This document shows, piece after piece, positions 15,181 through 24,086 of a stretch of 64,000 nt of DNA. The notes beneath the pieces are model-generated. The model ran no database searches, had not been told where the DNA came from, and saw only the letters and a list, made by a program, of their open reading frames with translations. Numbering within the stretch: position 1 is the stretch's first letter; each line of letters opens with the position of its first letter. The stretch covers positions 62,001 through 126,000 of the forward strand of contig NZ_AOLW01000007.1 of the NCBI RefSeq assembly GCF_000336615.1, read 5' to 3'. Source of the stretch: Haloarcula amylolytica JCM 13557. GTDB lineage: Archaea; Halobacteriota; Halobacteria; Halobacteriales; Haloarculaceae. Both the position numbers and the translations under genes were made by a program.

Positions 15181-16215
15181 ATGGGAAAGCGACGGCAGGA
15201 CCCGGTCGAGGTAAACGCGGACGGGTCGGCAGACCTCTATGAGATATCGACTTGGGAGCCCCGGTCGAGGCTGGACCGGTTCGCCCACTGGCTCTACCAC
15301 ATCGGAATACGGACGCTGCGGTATCTGGTCATCCTTGCAGCCATTCTGATCCTCCTCCTGCAGGTCGCGTTCGGGAGCCTCGGCGCGCTCAGCGACCAGC
15401 CGCTGTTTGCCGGGATGGCCATCCTCTCTGCCGTGCCGGCGCTCGGACTCGCGGCCTACATCTACTACGCCGACGTGACCACCCAGGAGCCGCTGACGCT
15501 GCTCGTGGGGACGTTCCTCCTCGGTGTGCTGTTCGCCGGCTTTGCGGGCGTGCTCAACGGCATCTTCGGTGCGCCGATACAGGCTATCGGCTCCGGGTTC
15601 GGGCTCGTGCCGTTCCTCGGCCAGGTGTTCGTCTTCTTCCTCATCGTCGGTCCTGTCGAGGAGACGGTGAAACTGCTGGCGGTACGCCTGTACGCCTTCC
15701 GCGACAACCGCTTCGACGCCGTCGTCGACGGTGCGGTGTACGGCGCTGTCGCCGGTCTCGGCTTTGCGACTATCGAAAACGCGCTGTACATCACACAGAA
15801 CGCCGAGATGGCTACCGGGACGGTCGAGTTACTCGCCGCGAGCAGCGACATCACCGCGATCAGAGCGCTCGCGGGGCCGGGTCACGTCATCTACTCGGCC
15901 TTCGCCGGCTACTACCTCGGTCTGGCGAAGTTCAACCCTGACGACGCCGGCCCAATCGTGCTGAAGGGACTGCTCATCGCTTCGCTCATCCACGCCGTCT
16001 ACAACACGCTGGCCGGCCCGGTCACAGCTATCGCGGCCACGATATATAACGTCGACTTCCTCGTCGCCTTCTTCGGCTTTGTCATCGTGTACGACTCGAT
16101 TTTCGGCCTGCTGTTGCTGAAGAAAGTTCACGCCTACCGGCAGGCGTACAAGCGCGCTCACGAGGACCCGGACGAGACTGCGCTTCGCCCGGAACAGACC
16201 GAGTTCGACCCCTAG
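15181..16215 (+). CDS. PrsW-family intramembrane protease-like protein
   Basis: This 344-residue protein has about eight membrane helices from residue 43 onward and a charged N-terminal tail. Conserved PrsW motifs are all present: VEETVK (about residue 160), DGAVYGAVAGLGFATIEN (about 183-200) and GHVIYSAFAGYYLG (about 235). These glutamates and histidines form the presumed metal site. Bacterial PrsW cuts the anti-sigma factor RsiW; archaea lack that target, so the substrate is unknown. Its stop overlaps that of the convergent riboflavin synthase gene by 4 nt (CTAG). Confidence 0.88.
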   Translation: MGKRRQDPVEVNADGSADLYEISTWEPRSRLDRFAHWLYHIGIRTLRYLVILAAILILLLQVAFGSLGALSDQPLFAGMAILSAVPALGLAAYIYYADVTTQEPLTLLVGTFLLGVLFAGFAGVLNGIFGAPIQAIGSGFGLVPFLGQVFVFFLIVGPVEETVKLLAVRLYAFRDNRFDAVVDGAVYGAVAGLGFATIENALYITQNAEMATGTVELLAASSDITAIRALAGPGHVIYSAFAGYYLGLAKFNPDDAGPIVLKGLLIASLIHAVYNTLAGPVTAIAATIYNVDFLVAFFGFVIVYDSIFGLLLLKKVHAYRQAYKRAHEDPDETALRPEQTEFDP

Positions 16216-16790
16216 ACCAACTGTTCGACGTATTTCGCGACCACGTCGACCTCCAGATGCACCGGGTCGCCGACTGATTTCTCCGACAGCGTCGTCTCGG
16301 CGTACGTCGTCGGGATGATCGCCACGTCGAACTCCTCGGAGCGACGGTCGGCGACGGTCAGGCTGATGCCGTCGACCGTTATCGACCCTTTCTGAACCAG
16401 ATAGTCCCGGTGGGCCTCGGGCAGGGAGAAGGTGAACGTCCAGTCCTCGCCTTCCTGTTCGATACCGACAATCTCGGTCGTCGTGTCGACGTGGCCCTGG
16501 ACGATGTGGCCGTCGAACCGGCCGTCCGCGGGCATCGCCCGTTCGAGGTTCACCTGGTCGCCGCCCGAAAGGTCGTCGAAGAACGTCCGAGCGAGGGTTT
16601 CCCGGGCGAGAAACACCTCAAACCACTCGCCGTCGGCCGCCTTCTCGACGGTGAGACAGACGCCGCTGACGCTGATCGACTGCCCGTGGTCGAGTCCCTC
16701 GAACGGCGCGCCGATCCGCATCCGACGCCCGCCCTCGTCGTCAATAACCGCCTGCACCTCGCCGGTCGTCTCGACGATTCCGGTGAACAT
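16212..16790 (-). CDS. ribE: riboflavin synthase (lumazine-binding, two-domain type)
   Basis: This 192-residue protein has two lumazine-binding beta-barrel repeats: MFTGIVETTGEV opens the first and DGHIVQGHVDTT the second. KGSITVDGISLTV lies in the second domain. This is the bacterial-type trimeric enzyme that dismutates two lumazines to riboflavin; haloarchaea use it rather than the unrelated archaeal RibC. The name ribE is used here for the synthase. It is convergent with the PrsW gene. The gene stands alone. Confidence 0.92.
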   Translation of the reverse strand: MFTGIVETTGEVQAVIDDEGGRRMRIGAPFEGLDHGQSISVSGVCLTVEKAADGEWFEVFLARETLARTFFDDLSGGDQVNLERAMPADGRFDGHIVQGHVDTTTEIVGIEQEGEDWTFTFSLPEAHRDYLVQKGSITVDGISLTVADRRSEEFDVAIIPTTYAETTLSEKSVGDPVHLEVDVVAKYVEQLV

Positions 16791-16890
16791 ACCCCAGATA
16801 CAGCACGGCTGGCGGAAAGCACTTCGCTTCCCGGAGACGCAATATAGACTCGGAACCGAGTAATTACTTACAACATCCTGGCGGAAGGAA

Positions 16891-16896
16891 TTTATT
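16891..16896 (+). promoter_or_regulatory. TATA box of the 48-aa ORF
   Basis: TTTATT is centred about 26 nt upstream of the ATG at 16919 and supports a leaderless start for that short gene. Confidence 0.5.
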
Positions 16897-16918
16897 CTCG
16901 CCGCTGGTAGCGCGGTGT

Positions 16919-17065
16919 ATGGCAGCTACGCCCGACGCTGACCACGACTGGACTGGCCGTCACGCACGGACGGAACCGACCGAAACCGGGCGAATCGTCG
17001 AGGTGCCTGACGAACTAATCGAGGACTGGGACCTGCGACACGCGGAGACGAAAGGCCGCAGTTAA
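16919..17065 (+). CDS. 48-aa small acidic protein
   Basis: The protein is short and polar, with two tryptophans and the segment GRIVEVPDELIEDWDLRH; no cysteines. A TATA box at the correct leaderless distance supports the ATG. Its TAA overlaps the pgk stop codon on the other strand (TTAA at 17062-17065). Function unknown. Confidence 0.55.
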   Translation: MAATPDADHDWTGRHARTEPTETGRIVEVPDELIEDWDLRHAETKGRS

Positions 17066-18270
17066 CGCTGTAGCGCTTCGACGCCGACCAGTTCCGCGCC
17101 GGTCAGCGCCCGGATGTAGGCCCCGCCCGCGATAGAGACGTGGCCGAATTCGTCTTCTTCCATCCCGTACATCTCGATAGCTCGTGAGGTGTCGCCGCCG
17201 CCGACGACGGAGAAGCAGTCGGTGTCGGCGATGGCTTCGAGCACGCCTGCGGTGCCGACAGAGAACCGCTCGTCCTCGAACATCCCCAGCGCGCCCTTCA
17301 CGAAGACGGCCTCGGAGTCGCGGATGATCGGCGAGTACTCCATGACGGTCTCGCTGCCGACGTCGAGGTAGGAGACGCTTTTCTCCTCGATATCGTCGAC
17401 AGCCTGCTCGGCGCGGTCGCCGTTCTCGTCCTCGTAGGCCAGGTCGACCGCGAGCGTGATCTGGTCGCGGTGGTCTTCGAGCATGGACTCGATCTTCTCG
17501 CTGTTTTGCTCCCACTGCTCGTCGTAGAGGTTCGCGTCGTCGATGTCGTAGCCGACCGGGTAGCCAGCGGCCCGGAGGAACAGTTCCCCGGCGATGCCGC
17601 CCAGCAGGAAGTCGTCGACCTTCTCGTCGAGGTGGGTCATGACGTCGATGACGTCGGTGGCCTTCGTCCCGCCGACGACCATCGTCACCTGCCCGTCGAA
17701 CTCCTTCTCGGCGATGGCGGTGTTGGCCTCGTACTCGGTTTCCATCACGCGGCCGGCGTAGGCGTCCATGACTAGCGGGAAGCCCACCAGTGAGGCGTGT
17801 GAGCGGTGGGCCGCCGAGTAGGCGTCGTTGATGTAGGCGTCGAACTCCCCGGCCAGCGTCTGGACGAACTCCGTCTGTGACTTGATTTCGGGGTCCTCCT
17901 CGGGCAGTTCGTCGTCGCACATCCGCGTGTTCTCCAGAACGAGTACGTCGCCGCCGTCGAGAGCCGCGATGTCGTGAATCGCCTGCGGCCCATAGGTCTC
18001 GTCGACGAAGTCCACGTCGTGGTCGATGTGTTCCGCGAGGATGTCGGCATGTTGCTCGAGTGAGACGAAATCGTCGCGACCCGGGCGGCCCTGGTGAGCC
18101 AGCACCGCGATCTCGAACCCGCGGTCGACCAGTTCGCTGATCGTCTCCGCGTGGCGGTCGAACCGTCGATTGTCCTGTACTGTGCCGTCCTCCACCGGTG
18201 AGTTGAGATCGAGTCGAACGAGGACGCGCTGTCCGTCGTCGAGGTCGTCGAGCGTCTGGAAGGTCATCAC
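17062..18270 (-). CDS. pgk: phosphoglycerate kinase
   Basis: This 402-residue enzyme transfers phosphate between 1,3-bisphosphoglycerate and ADP in glycolysis and gluconeogenesis. The N-terminal signature is VLVRLDLNSPVEDG. The substrate-binding arginines, including RFDRH, follow, and the nucleotide-binding part is in the C-terminal half (VVGGGDTSRAIEMYG near residue 355). Length is typical. It lies downstream of gap on the same strand but with 338 bp between, including its own TATA-like CGTTAAGC about 23 nt above the ATG. Separate transcription is therefore likely. Confidence 0.96.
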   Translation of the reverse strand: MMTFQTLDDLDDGQRVLVRLDLNSPVEDGTVQDNRRFDRHAETISELVDRGFEIAVLAHQGRPGRDDFVSLEQHADILAEHIDHDVDFVDETYGPQAIHDIAALDGGDVLVLENTRMCDDELPEEDPEIKSQTEFVQTLAGEFDAYINDAYSAAHRSHASLVGFPLVMDAYAGRVMETEYEANTAIAEKEFDGQVTMVVGGTKATDVIDVMTHLDEKVDDFLLGGIAGELFLRAAGYPVGYDIDDANLYDEQWEQNSEKIESMLEDHRDQITLAVDLAYEDENGDRAEQAVDDIEEKSVSYLDVGSETVMEYSPIIRDSEAVFVKGALGMFEDERFSVGTAGVLEAIADTDCFSVVGGGDTSRAIEMYGMEEDEFGHVSIAGGAYIRALTGAELVGVEALQR

Positions 18271-18608
18271 TCGGGAGGAAACCTGCCGACCGCTTAACGG
18301 TTTCCGAGTCCGATAGCGGCCGGTTCGCCCGGCCGAGCCATACCGTCACTACGCCTTCTGCCTCGGCTACTGACTCGGAAAGGGAGAGAAGGGATGGGGT
18401 GGGAGTGAGTGGTGGTCCCTCGTCCGCTGTACCCAACTGTGGGTCACGGGCTGTCGACTGCGGATACGGCTGACTGCGCCGACACACAGAGCCGACCAGT
18501 TGTGTGGAACTGATTCACACTCTGTGTGTACCAAGATATTTTGCGAACAATCGTGATAAACTTTCCTTCTATTTTGACCAGTTCCTGAATAAAACGGCCG
18601 GGCGACGA
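18271..18608. other. gap between gap and pgk
   Basis: This 338-bp gap holds no supported gene. On the minus strand it has a T-rich end after the gap gene (CGGCCGTTTTATTC) and, near 18285-18300, the pgk promoter. The middle is GC-rich and without clear repeats. An antisense ORF track across gap on the plus strand is only a shadow. Confidence 0.5.
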
Positions 18609-19613
18609 CTACTCCGTGATGTACTCGGCCACGTCGAGCATCCGGTTCGAGAAGCCGTACTCGTTGTCGTACCAGGTGAGGATCTTCGTCATCCCGGAGA
18701 CGACGTTCGTCGACTGCAGGTCGACCTGCGTGGAGTACGGGTCCCCGAGGATGTCCGAGGAGACGACGTCGTCGCTCGTGACGCCGAGCACGCCTTCGAG
18801 TTCGCCGGCAGCGGCCTCCTCGAAGGCGGCGTTGACGTCGCTCTCCGTCACGTCGTCGTCGAGGTCGACGACGAACTCGGTGATGGAGCCGTTCGGCACC
18901 GGGACACGGATGGCCATCCCGTCGAGTTTGCCTTCAAGCTCGGGCAGGACCTCGGTGGTCGCCTGCGCGGCACCGGTCGAGGTCGGGATGATGTTCTCGG
19001 CGGCCGCGCGGCGACGGCGGGGCTTGCCGTTCGGGCCGTCCATCAGGTTCTGCGAGCCGGTGTAGGCGTGGACCGTCGTCAGCTGGCCGGCGTTGATGCC
19101 GAACTCCTCGTCGAGGACCTTCGCGACCGGTGTGATGGAGTTGGTCGTACAGGAGGCGTTCGAGACGACGTCTTCGCCGTCGTACTCGTCGTGGTTGACG
19201 CCGTAAACGAGCTGTTTGACCGGCTCGTCGCCCTTCGGCGGCGCGGAGATGAGGACCTTGTCGGCCCCGGCGTCGAGGTGCTGGCTCGCGTCCTCCTTGG
19301 TGCGGAAGATGCCGGTCGCCTCGAAGGCCACGTCGACATCGAGGTCGTCCCACGGGAGCTGTGTGGGATCTGTTTCGTGGAAGATGCCTGCTTCGAAGTC
19401 GGTCCCCTCGACCGTGAGGACGCCGTCGTCGACGCTGGCCCCTTCGAGTTCGCCCATGACGGTGTCGTACTGGGCGAAGTAGTCGATCTCAGAGTCATCC
19501 ATCACATCGTTGATACCGACGACTTCGACGTTGTCGTTGTGTAACGATGCGCGGAATACGTTGCGGCCGATACGGCCGAAGCCGTTGAGGCCGACGCGGA
19601 CTGGCTCACTCAT
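18609..19613 (-). CDS. gap: glyceraldehyde-3-phosphate dehydrogenase, type I (bacterial class)
   Basis: This 334-residue enzyme oxidises glyceraldehyde 3-phosphate with NAD(P). The Rossmann motif VGLNGFGRIGRN opens the protein. The catalytic cysteine lies in SNASCTTNS (near residue 154), with the partner histidine in VHAYTGSQ. This is the class I enzyme that haloarchaea gained from bacteria, distinct from the archaeal class II type. A TTTACA box lies about 27 nt above the ATG. It precedes pgk on the same strand. Confidence 0.96.
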   Translation of the reverse strand: MSEPVRVGLNGFGRIGRNVFRASLHNDNVEVVGINDVMDDSEIDYFAQYDTVMGELEGASVDDGVLTVEGTDFEAGIFHETDPTQLPWDDLDVDVAFEATGIFRTKEDASQHLDAGADKVLISAPPKGDEPVKQLVYGVNHDEYDGEDVVSNASCTTNSITPVAKVLDEEFGINAGQLTTVHAYTGSQNLMDGPNGKPRRRRAAAENIIPTSTGAAQATTEVLPELEGKLDGMAIRVPVPNGSITEFVVDLDDDVTESDVNAAFEEAAAGELEGVLGVTSDDVVSSDILGDPYSTQVDLQSTNVVSGMTKILTWYDNEYGFSNRMLDVAEYITE

Positions 19614-19814
19614 TGGTGTCTAGAGAGGCAGTCGGTCAGTGTAAAGTGTTTTCGGATTTGTTGTAAATTTGTGTTTGTTTATGCGCGTTCGAGTGCGAAT
19701 GATTAATAGTGAAGGTGACCGTTCGTGTGAGAGTACCCGCTCGACGGCGTCTGGTAACAGGTACTATATTCGTCCGAAGGCTTTTGAAACGGACGGACGT
19801 ACTGGTCTATAGGA

Positions 19815-20201
19815 ATGAGACGCGATGACAGTGACGACCCGTTCGACGAGTTCTTCCGGGAAATAGAGCGGATGATGGACGAGATGATGGGGGCCGAAGG
19901 CGACGTCCACATCGACCGGGACACCGGTGGCGGTGGGGCCGACCTCCACGTCGACGTTCACGAAACCGACGAGGAGATCCGGGTCGTCGCCGACGTTCCG
20001 GGCGTCGACAAGGACGCAATCGACCTCAAGTGCGACGGCACTGTCCTCACGATCAACGCCGAAAGTCCGGAGCGCGAGTACCACGAACGACTGACCCTGC
20101 CGACCCGCGTCGACGAACACTCAGCCGCCGCGACGTACAACAACGGCATCCTCGAAGTCACCTTCGACCCCGAAGAGGACTCCGCCGACATCGAACTGTA
20201 G
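19815..20201 (+). CDS. small heat-shock protein, Hsp20/alpha-crystallin family
   Basis: This 128-residue chaperone has an alpha-crystallin domain from about residue 40 to 128. The domain carries ADLHVDVHETDEEIRVVADVPGVDKD, read here in parts, and the ATYNNGILEVTF signature. The N-terminus is short, acidic and methionine-rich (ERMMDEMMG). These proteins hold unfolding proteins under heat or salt stress. A CGAAGGCTTTTG element about 30 nt upstream resembles a haloarchaeal heat-shock promoter. A second paralog is at 42443. Confidence 0.92.
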   Translation: MRRDDSDDPFDEFFREIERMMDEMMGAEGDVHIDRDTGGGGADLHVDVHETDEEIRVVADVPGVDKDAIDLKCDGTVLTINAESPEREYHERLTLPTRVDEHSAAATYNNGILEVTFDPEEDSADIEL

Positions 20202-20257
20202 CGCGCCCAATACACGGTTCTGGTTTTCTGCGTGCCAGCAACAGCACGCTTGCACTG

Positions 20258-21121
20258 CTACTGTTCAGCCGTTTGCCGTATCAACGCCGCCAGATCGTCC
20301 CAGAAGCCGTCCTCGTACTTCGTCGCCGAGTCGATGGTCGGCCGGGCGTTCGTCTCGTTGACCACTGCGCGGTCCTCGGTCACCAGCAGGTCGACGCCGA
20401 GGTACGGAATCTCCAGTTCGTCGGCCGCGTCTTCGGCCAGTTCCCGTAGCGCCGCTGGCAGTTCCTGCCCTTCGGCTTCGGCCCCGCGGTGGACGTTGTG
20501 TTTCCACCGGCCCTGCTCGCGGCTCGCTTCGGAGAGGCGGCGCTCCACCGCGCCGACGTACTCGCCGTCGACGACCATCACGCGGTAGTCGGCGGCGTCG
20601 GCGACGTACTCCTGAACGAGAAACGACTGGTCGCCGACCGCGCGGTAGTCGTGGACCAGATCGAGGTAGTCGACGATGCCGAGAAACGAATCCAGATCGT
20701 GGGCCTTGGCCACGCCGACGCCGCGGGTCGTCGAGTTCGGCTTCACGACCACGGGTGGGTCGAATCGCTCAAAGGCCGCCGTCAGTTCGGCCTCGCTCGC
20801 CGGGTTCGACACGACGACGGTCTCGGGAACGGGGACGTCCGCACGGCCGAGACGCGCCAGCACGTCGGCCTTGTTCCGCGAGCGGAGGATGGCCTCGCGG
20901 TCGTTGACCCACGGCACGTCCAGCATGGCGTCGGCGACCGCTCCCTCCATGATTCGGGAGGGGTAGACGAAGCCCACGTCGTACTCACCGAAGGGTCTCT
21001 CGTCGAGCGCCAGCGTCCGCTCGGCTGTCTTGACGTGGCCCACCTCGATGTCACGGGCCGCCAGCGGCCCCTGCATCCGCTCGAAGGTCTCGGCGTTCGT
21101 GGCGACGGCCAGCCTGTGCAT
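20258..21121 (-). CDS. RimK-like ATP-grasp ligase
   Basis: The ATG at 21121 (287 residues) is preferred; the frame extends 18 codons upstream without support. The ATP-grasp fold is visible: PPVVVKPNSTTRGVGV (near residue 130) is the phosphate loop region, QEYVADAADYRVMVVDG follows, and NETNARPTID near the C-terminus supplies metal ligands. Enzymes of the RimK family form amide bonds to an acceptor, such as glutamylation. The substrate here is not evident from neighbours. Confidence 0.85.
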   Translation of the reverse strand: MHRLAVATNAETFERMQGPLAARDIEVGHVKTAERTLALDERPFGEYDVGFVYPSRIMEGAVADAMLDVPWVNDREAILRSRNKADVLARLGRADVPVPETVVVSNPASEAELTAAFERFDPPVVVKPNSTTRGVGVAKAHDLDSFLGIVDYLDLVHDYRAVGDQSFLVQEYVADAADYRVMVVDGEYVGAVERRLSEASREQGRWKHNVHRGAEAEGQELPAALRELAEDAADELEIPYLGVDLLVTEDRAVVNETNARPTIDSATKYEDGFWDDLAALIRQTAEQ

Positions 21122-21286
21122 AGCTTGCAGTTGTCGTGGAGGGATAAAACACGCTCGCAGCCGCTCTCGGCACACGATGACCGGACTCTGCTGCGCGTCG
21201 CGTGCCTATTCTCGCTAGCCACAGAATTGCGGCGTATAATGGATGAATACGCAACTATTGGCGGAAATGACAGATAAGCGCTAAGT

Positions 21287-21742
21287 ATGTCCGGGAATAA
21301 TAGACCACGCGTGTACGACGACATTCTCTTCCCGACGGACGGCAGTGACGGCGCAGACGAAGCGCTTGCACACGCGCTCGAACTGGCAGAGACGCACAAC
21401 TCGACGATTCACGTTCTCTCTGTCGTCGACTCGACCTATCTCGGAAGCGCCGCAGCAGAAGCGACGACCATCGAATCGCTGCAGGAACAGACCGAGCAGG
21501 TCGTCGACGAGACGGTCGACGATATCGCTGACCACGGCACGGCTGTCGTCGCCGAGCGCCGAATGGGTGATCCCTACGAGGAGATCCTCGACTACGCCGA
21601 GACTGCGGGCGTCGATATGATCGTCATGGGAACCCACGGCCGGAGCGGCCTGGACCGGTTTCTACTGGGGAGCGTCACCGAGAAGGTTGTTCGGACGGCG
21701 GACGTGCCGGTGTTGACGGTCCGACTGTCCGACGAGGCGTAG
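21287..21742 (+). CDS. universal stress protein (UspA family)
   Basis: This 151-residue protein shows the Usp fold: YDDILFPTDGSDGADEAL at the start and an ATP-binding GTHGRSGLDRFLLGSVTEKVV loop, seen in two parts (GTHGRSG and GSVTEKV) near residue 120. The ending is VPVLTVRL. It binds nucleotide and is presumed to act in stress survival. It is monocistronic. Its start is ATG 21287, with an AT-rich stretch just above. Confidence 0.93.
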   Translation: MSGNNRPRVYDDILFPTDGSDGADEALAHALELAETHNSTIHVLSVVDSTYLGSAAAEATTIESLQEQTEQVVDETVDDIADHGTAVVAERRMGDPYEEILDYAETAGVDMIVMGTHGRSGLDRFLLGSVTEKVVRTADVPVLTVRLSDEA

Positions 21743-21796
21743 CGGAGCAACTGCAGTCAGCCCCGGTCCGCGTGGCGCGGTGAGCCACCGTATAGC

Positions 21797-21994
21797 TCAC
21801 TTGCCGCCGCGCCCTCGCCGGAGCGCCCACAGTACGAGGAGGACACCCTCGACGCGGGCGGCGCTGTACACCCACGGGCGCAGGTCTATCTCGTCACCGT
21901 TCGTCGCCGCGAGCCCCATCCAGAAGTCAACGACCTTCTGGGGGCGGAGCAGTTCGATGACGCCAAGGGCCAGGAGTATGACTCGGAGTACCAT
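21797..21994 (-). CDS. small membrane protein, 65 aa
   Basis: The ATG at 21994 gives MVLRVILLALGVIELL, a hydrophobic start, rather than the longer frame beginning at 22051. One N-terminal helix and a second hydrophobic stretch (VEGVLLVLWAL) near the C-terminus are visible, ending in basic residues. No family assignment is certain. It faces away from the region of L10e-derived repeats. Confidence 0.65.
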   Translation of the reverse strand: MVLRVILLALGVIELLRPQKVVDFWMGLAATNGDEIDLRPWVYSAARVEGVLLVLWALRRGRGGK

Positions 21995-22156
21995 ACTGGT
22001 GGTACGCGGAACGGGTGCAAGAACATTATGGGTGCTGGTACCATAGGCCAAGACGCACGCCCCGAGTGTATGGGTTCGCGATTGAGATACGACTCAGTAT
22101 TCTCCGGAGCGGCACGGAGAACGAGGCAAAGGGGACGAGTTGCGGACGTCTCGCCC

Positions 22157-22275
22157 TGCGAACGGCGAGCGAACACTGCTTGACTTACGCGACCAGCAGG
22201 TCTTCGCCGTGTTCTGCGAACGGTCAGAAGACGTTGTTGACCGATTTACGCGATCAGCTTCTCTTCGCCGCGTTC
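22157..22275. repeat. imperfect tandem duplication of the L10e gene 3' end
   Basis: Two units of about 60 bp lie at 22157-22214 and 22215-22275. Both begin TGCGAACGG. Both contain the complement of an L10e-like ending and stop: the real end at 22246 encodes GEEKLIA and stop, while the copy with stop at 22185-22187 would encode GEDLLVA and stop. The copies have diverged by about five substitutions in the best 30 nt. Confidence 0.75.
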
Positions 22276-22779
22276 GACCTTGATGCGGCAAGAGGGCGTG
22301 ATCTTGTTGTAGGCGCGGCGGAACGCTTCCTTGACGTGTTCCGCGTCTTCGACGTTGCAGTAGGCGGTGAACAACTGTTCGCCGGCCTGGACGCGGGCGG
22401 CGGTGCCGACGATCTTCCCGAAGGCGGCGCGCATCCCGTCGGAGACACGGTCGGCCCCGGCACCGGTCGCCTGCTTGTTCTCGCGCAGGACCTGGTGGGG
22501 GAACTTCCGGAGGGTCATCTTGTAGTCGCCCTCTTCGCCGAGCTCCTTGATCATGTGGCGGTTGGCCGACAGGCGGGAAGCCTCCAGCGAGCCGTGACGG
22601 AGCTGGACGGTCTCCTCGACGATGAGGCTGATCTGGACTGGGTAGTCGTCGGCGTCCTTCTGCTTGCGGCCCATCTTGTGCTGTGCGATCTTCGACCCGG
22701 GAATGCCTGTGATGTATTCGCGTCGGGTGTACGCGGGCTTGTCGATGTCCCGGTACATTGAGGCGGGTTTGTCCGACAT
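22246..22779 (-). CDS. rpl10e: large-subunit ribosomal protein L10e (uL16 family)
   Basis: The ATG at 22779 ([11 protein letters not shown]) gives 177 residues; longer frames upstream are unsupported. The family pattern is clear: [22 protein letters not shown] (in parts), then [14 protein letters not shown] and [24 protein letters not shown]10e sits near the peptidyl-transferase centre and binds tRNA. A CTTATT box lies about 30 nt above the start. The 3' end is partly duplicated downstream. Confidence 0.95.
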   Translation of the reverse strand: MSDKPASMYRDIDKPAYTRREYITGIPGSKIAQHKMGRKQKDADDYPVQISLIVEETVQLRHGSLEASRLSANRHMIKELGEEGDYKMTLRKFPHQVLRENKQATGAGADRVSDGMRAAFGKIVGTAARVQAGEQLFTAYCNVEDAEHVKEAFRRAYNKITPSCRIKVERGEEKLIA

Positions 22780-23009
22780 AGGTACTCTTGGAGAATACGT
22801 CGCCGAGCGGCCCAATAAGGGCTTCGAACCCGCCCGGCGGCGTGCCGTGGTGTCCCATACACCGGCCCGCGACCGCCAGCGGCCCCGGACTGACCGTTGC
22901 TGTCGTTGCTGGAGTCCCTGCTCTCGGTAGCGTCGGGAACATCGGTGTTGGACCGGTAACACCGCTGTCACCGCGCTCTTTTACCACTCGCGCGCGTACG
23001 ACTGTTACC

Positions 23010-24008
23010 ATGAATATGCTCGTCGACGGCGAGTGGCGGACTGACGCGTACGAAACGACAGACGAGGACGGGGCTTTCGACCGGCAGGACACCACCTTCC
23101 GAGACCGGGTCGAGGACGACCCCGACGCGCGGTTCCAGCCCGAGGCGGGCCGGTATCACCTGTACGCCTGCCGCGCCTGTCCGTGGGCCCACCGGATTCT
23201 GGTCGCCCGGAAACTGCTGGGACTCGAAGACGCCATCACCGTCGACTACGTCGACCCGTTCCGCGGTGAGGACGGCTGGCAGTTCACGCCCGACAAGGAC
23301 GGCTGCACGCCGGATACGGTCAACGGATCGGACTACCTCCGCGAGGTCTACGTCGCGGCCGACCCCGACGCGACCTGCCGCGTGACGGTCCCGGTGCTCT
23401 GGGACAAACAGGAGGAGACAATCGTCAACAACGAGTCCGAGGAAATCCTCAGGATGCTCGACACTGAGTTCGACGACGTGGCCGACAACGACGTCGACCT
23501 CTACCCCGAAGGCTATCAGGACGAGGCCGACCGGATCATCGACGACATCTACGAGCCCATCAACAACGGCGTCTACCGCTGTGGCTTCGCGAACAGCCAG
23601 TCGGCCTACGACGAGGCCGTCGCGGAGCTGTTCGACGCCCTGGACCACTGGGACAGCGTGCTCGAAGACCAGCGCTTCCTCGCCGGCGACCGCCTGACCG
23701 AGGCGGACATCTGTATGTTCACGACGCTCGTGCGCTTCGACGAAGTGTACCACACCCACTTCATGTGCAACCACAAGCTCATCCGCGAGTACGACAACCT
23801 CTGGCCGTACCTCCGGGACCTCTACCAGCTCCCCGGCGTCGCCGAGACGGTGAACATGGACCACATCACGGAGCACTACTACACCACCCACCCCGACGTG
23901 AGCCCGAAGCGCATCGTCCCGATGGGGCCCGACCCCGATTTCGAGGCCGACCACGACCGCGACGAACTGCCGGGCGACCTCCCCGAAACGCTACTTCCGA
24001 CGGCGTAA
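23010..24008 (+). CDS. glutathionyl-hydroquinone reductase-like (Xi-class GST) protein
   Basis: The ATG at 23010 gives 332 residues. The thioredoxin-like half carries ACPWAHRILVARKLLG with the catalytic cysteine (near residue 58), which fits the Xi-class CPWAHR signature. The C-terminal helical domain has NNGVYRCGFANSQ and DICMFTTLVRFD. The family reduces glutathionyl-hydroquinones. Haloarchaea use gamma-glutamylcysteine rather than glutathione, so the natural thiol may differ. A pilin gene follows on the same strand. Confidence 0.88.
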   Translation: MNMLVDGEWRTDAYETTDEDGAFDRQDTTFRDRVEDDPDARFQPEAGRYHLYACRACPWAHRILVARKLLGLEDAITVDYVDPFRGEDGWQFTPDKDGCTPDTVNGSDYLREVYVAADPDATCRVTVPVLWDKQEETIVNNESEEILRMLDTEFDDVADNDVDLYPEGYQDEADRIIDDIYEPINNGVYRCGFANSQSAYDEAVAELFDALDHWDSVLEDQRFLAGDRLTEADICMFTTLVRFDEVYHTHFMCNHKLIREYDNLWPYLRDLYQLPGVAETVNMDHITEHYYTTHPDVSPKRIVPMGPDPDFEADHDRDELPGDLPETLLPTA

Positions 24009-24056
24009 CCGGGCCGTTTCGCGGCCGGATATCGAACGCTGAGTCGACGCTGTTCC

Positions 24057-24065
24057 TTTTATATA
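24057..24065 (+). promoter_or_regulatory. TATA box of the pilin gene
   Basis: TTTTATATA is centred about 26 nt upstream of the ATG at 24087, the leaderless spacing. Confidence 0.6.
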
Positions 24066-24086
24066 CCCAGTTCTCACCTGTGTTCA

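Noticed and set aside
18504-19544. 346-codon ORF antisense to gap
   Set aside because: Composition is that of a reverse-strand shadow (Val, Asp, Arg, Leu-rich without motifs); gap is certain.
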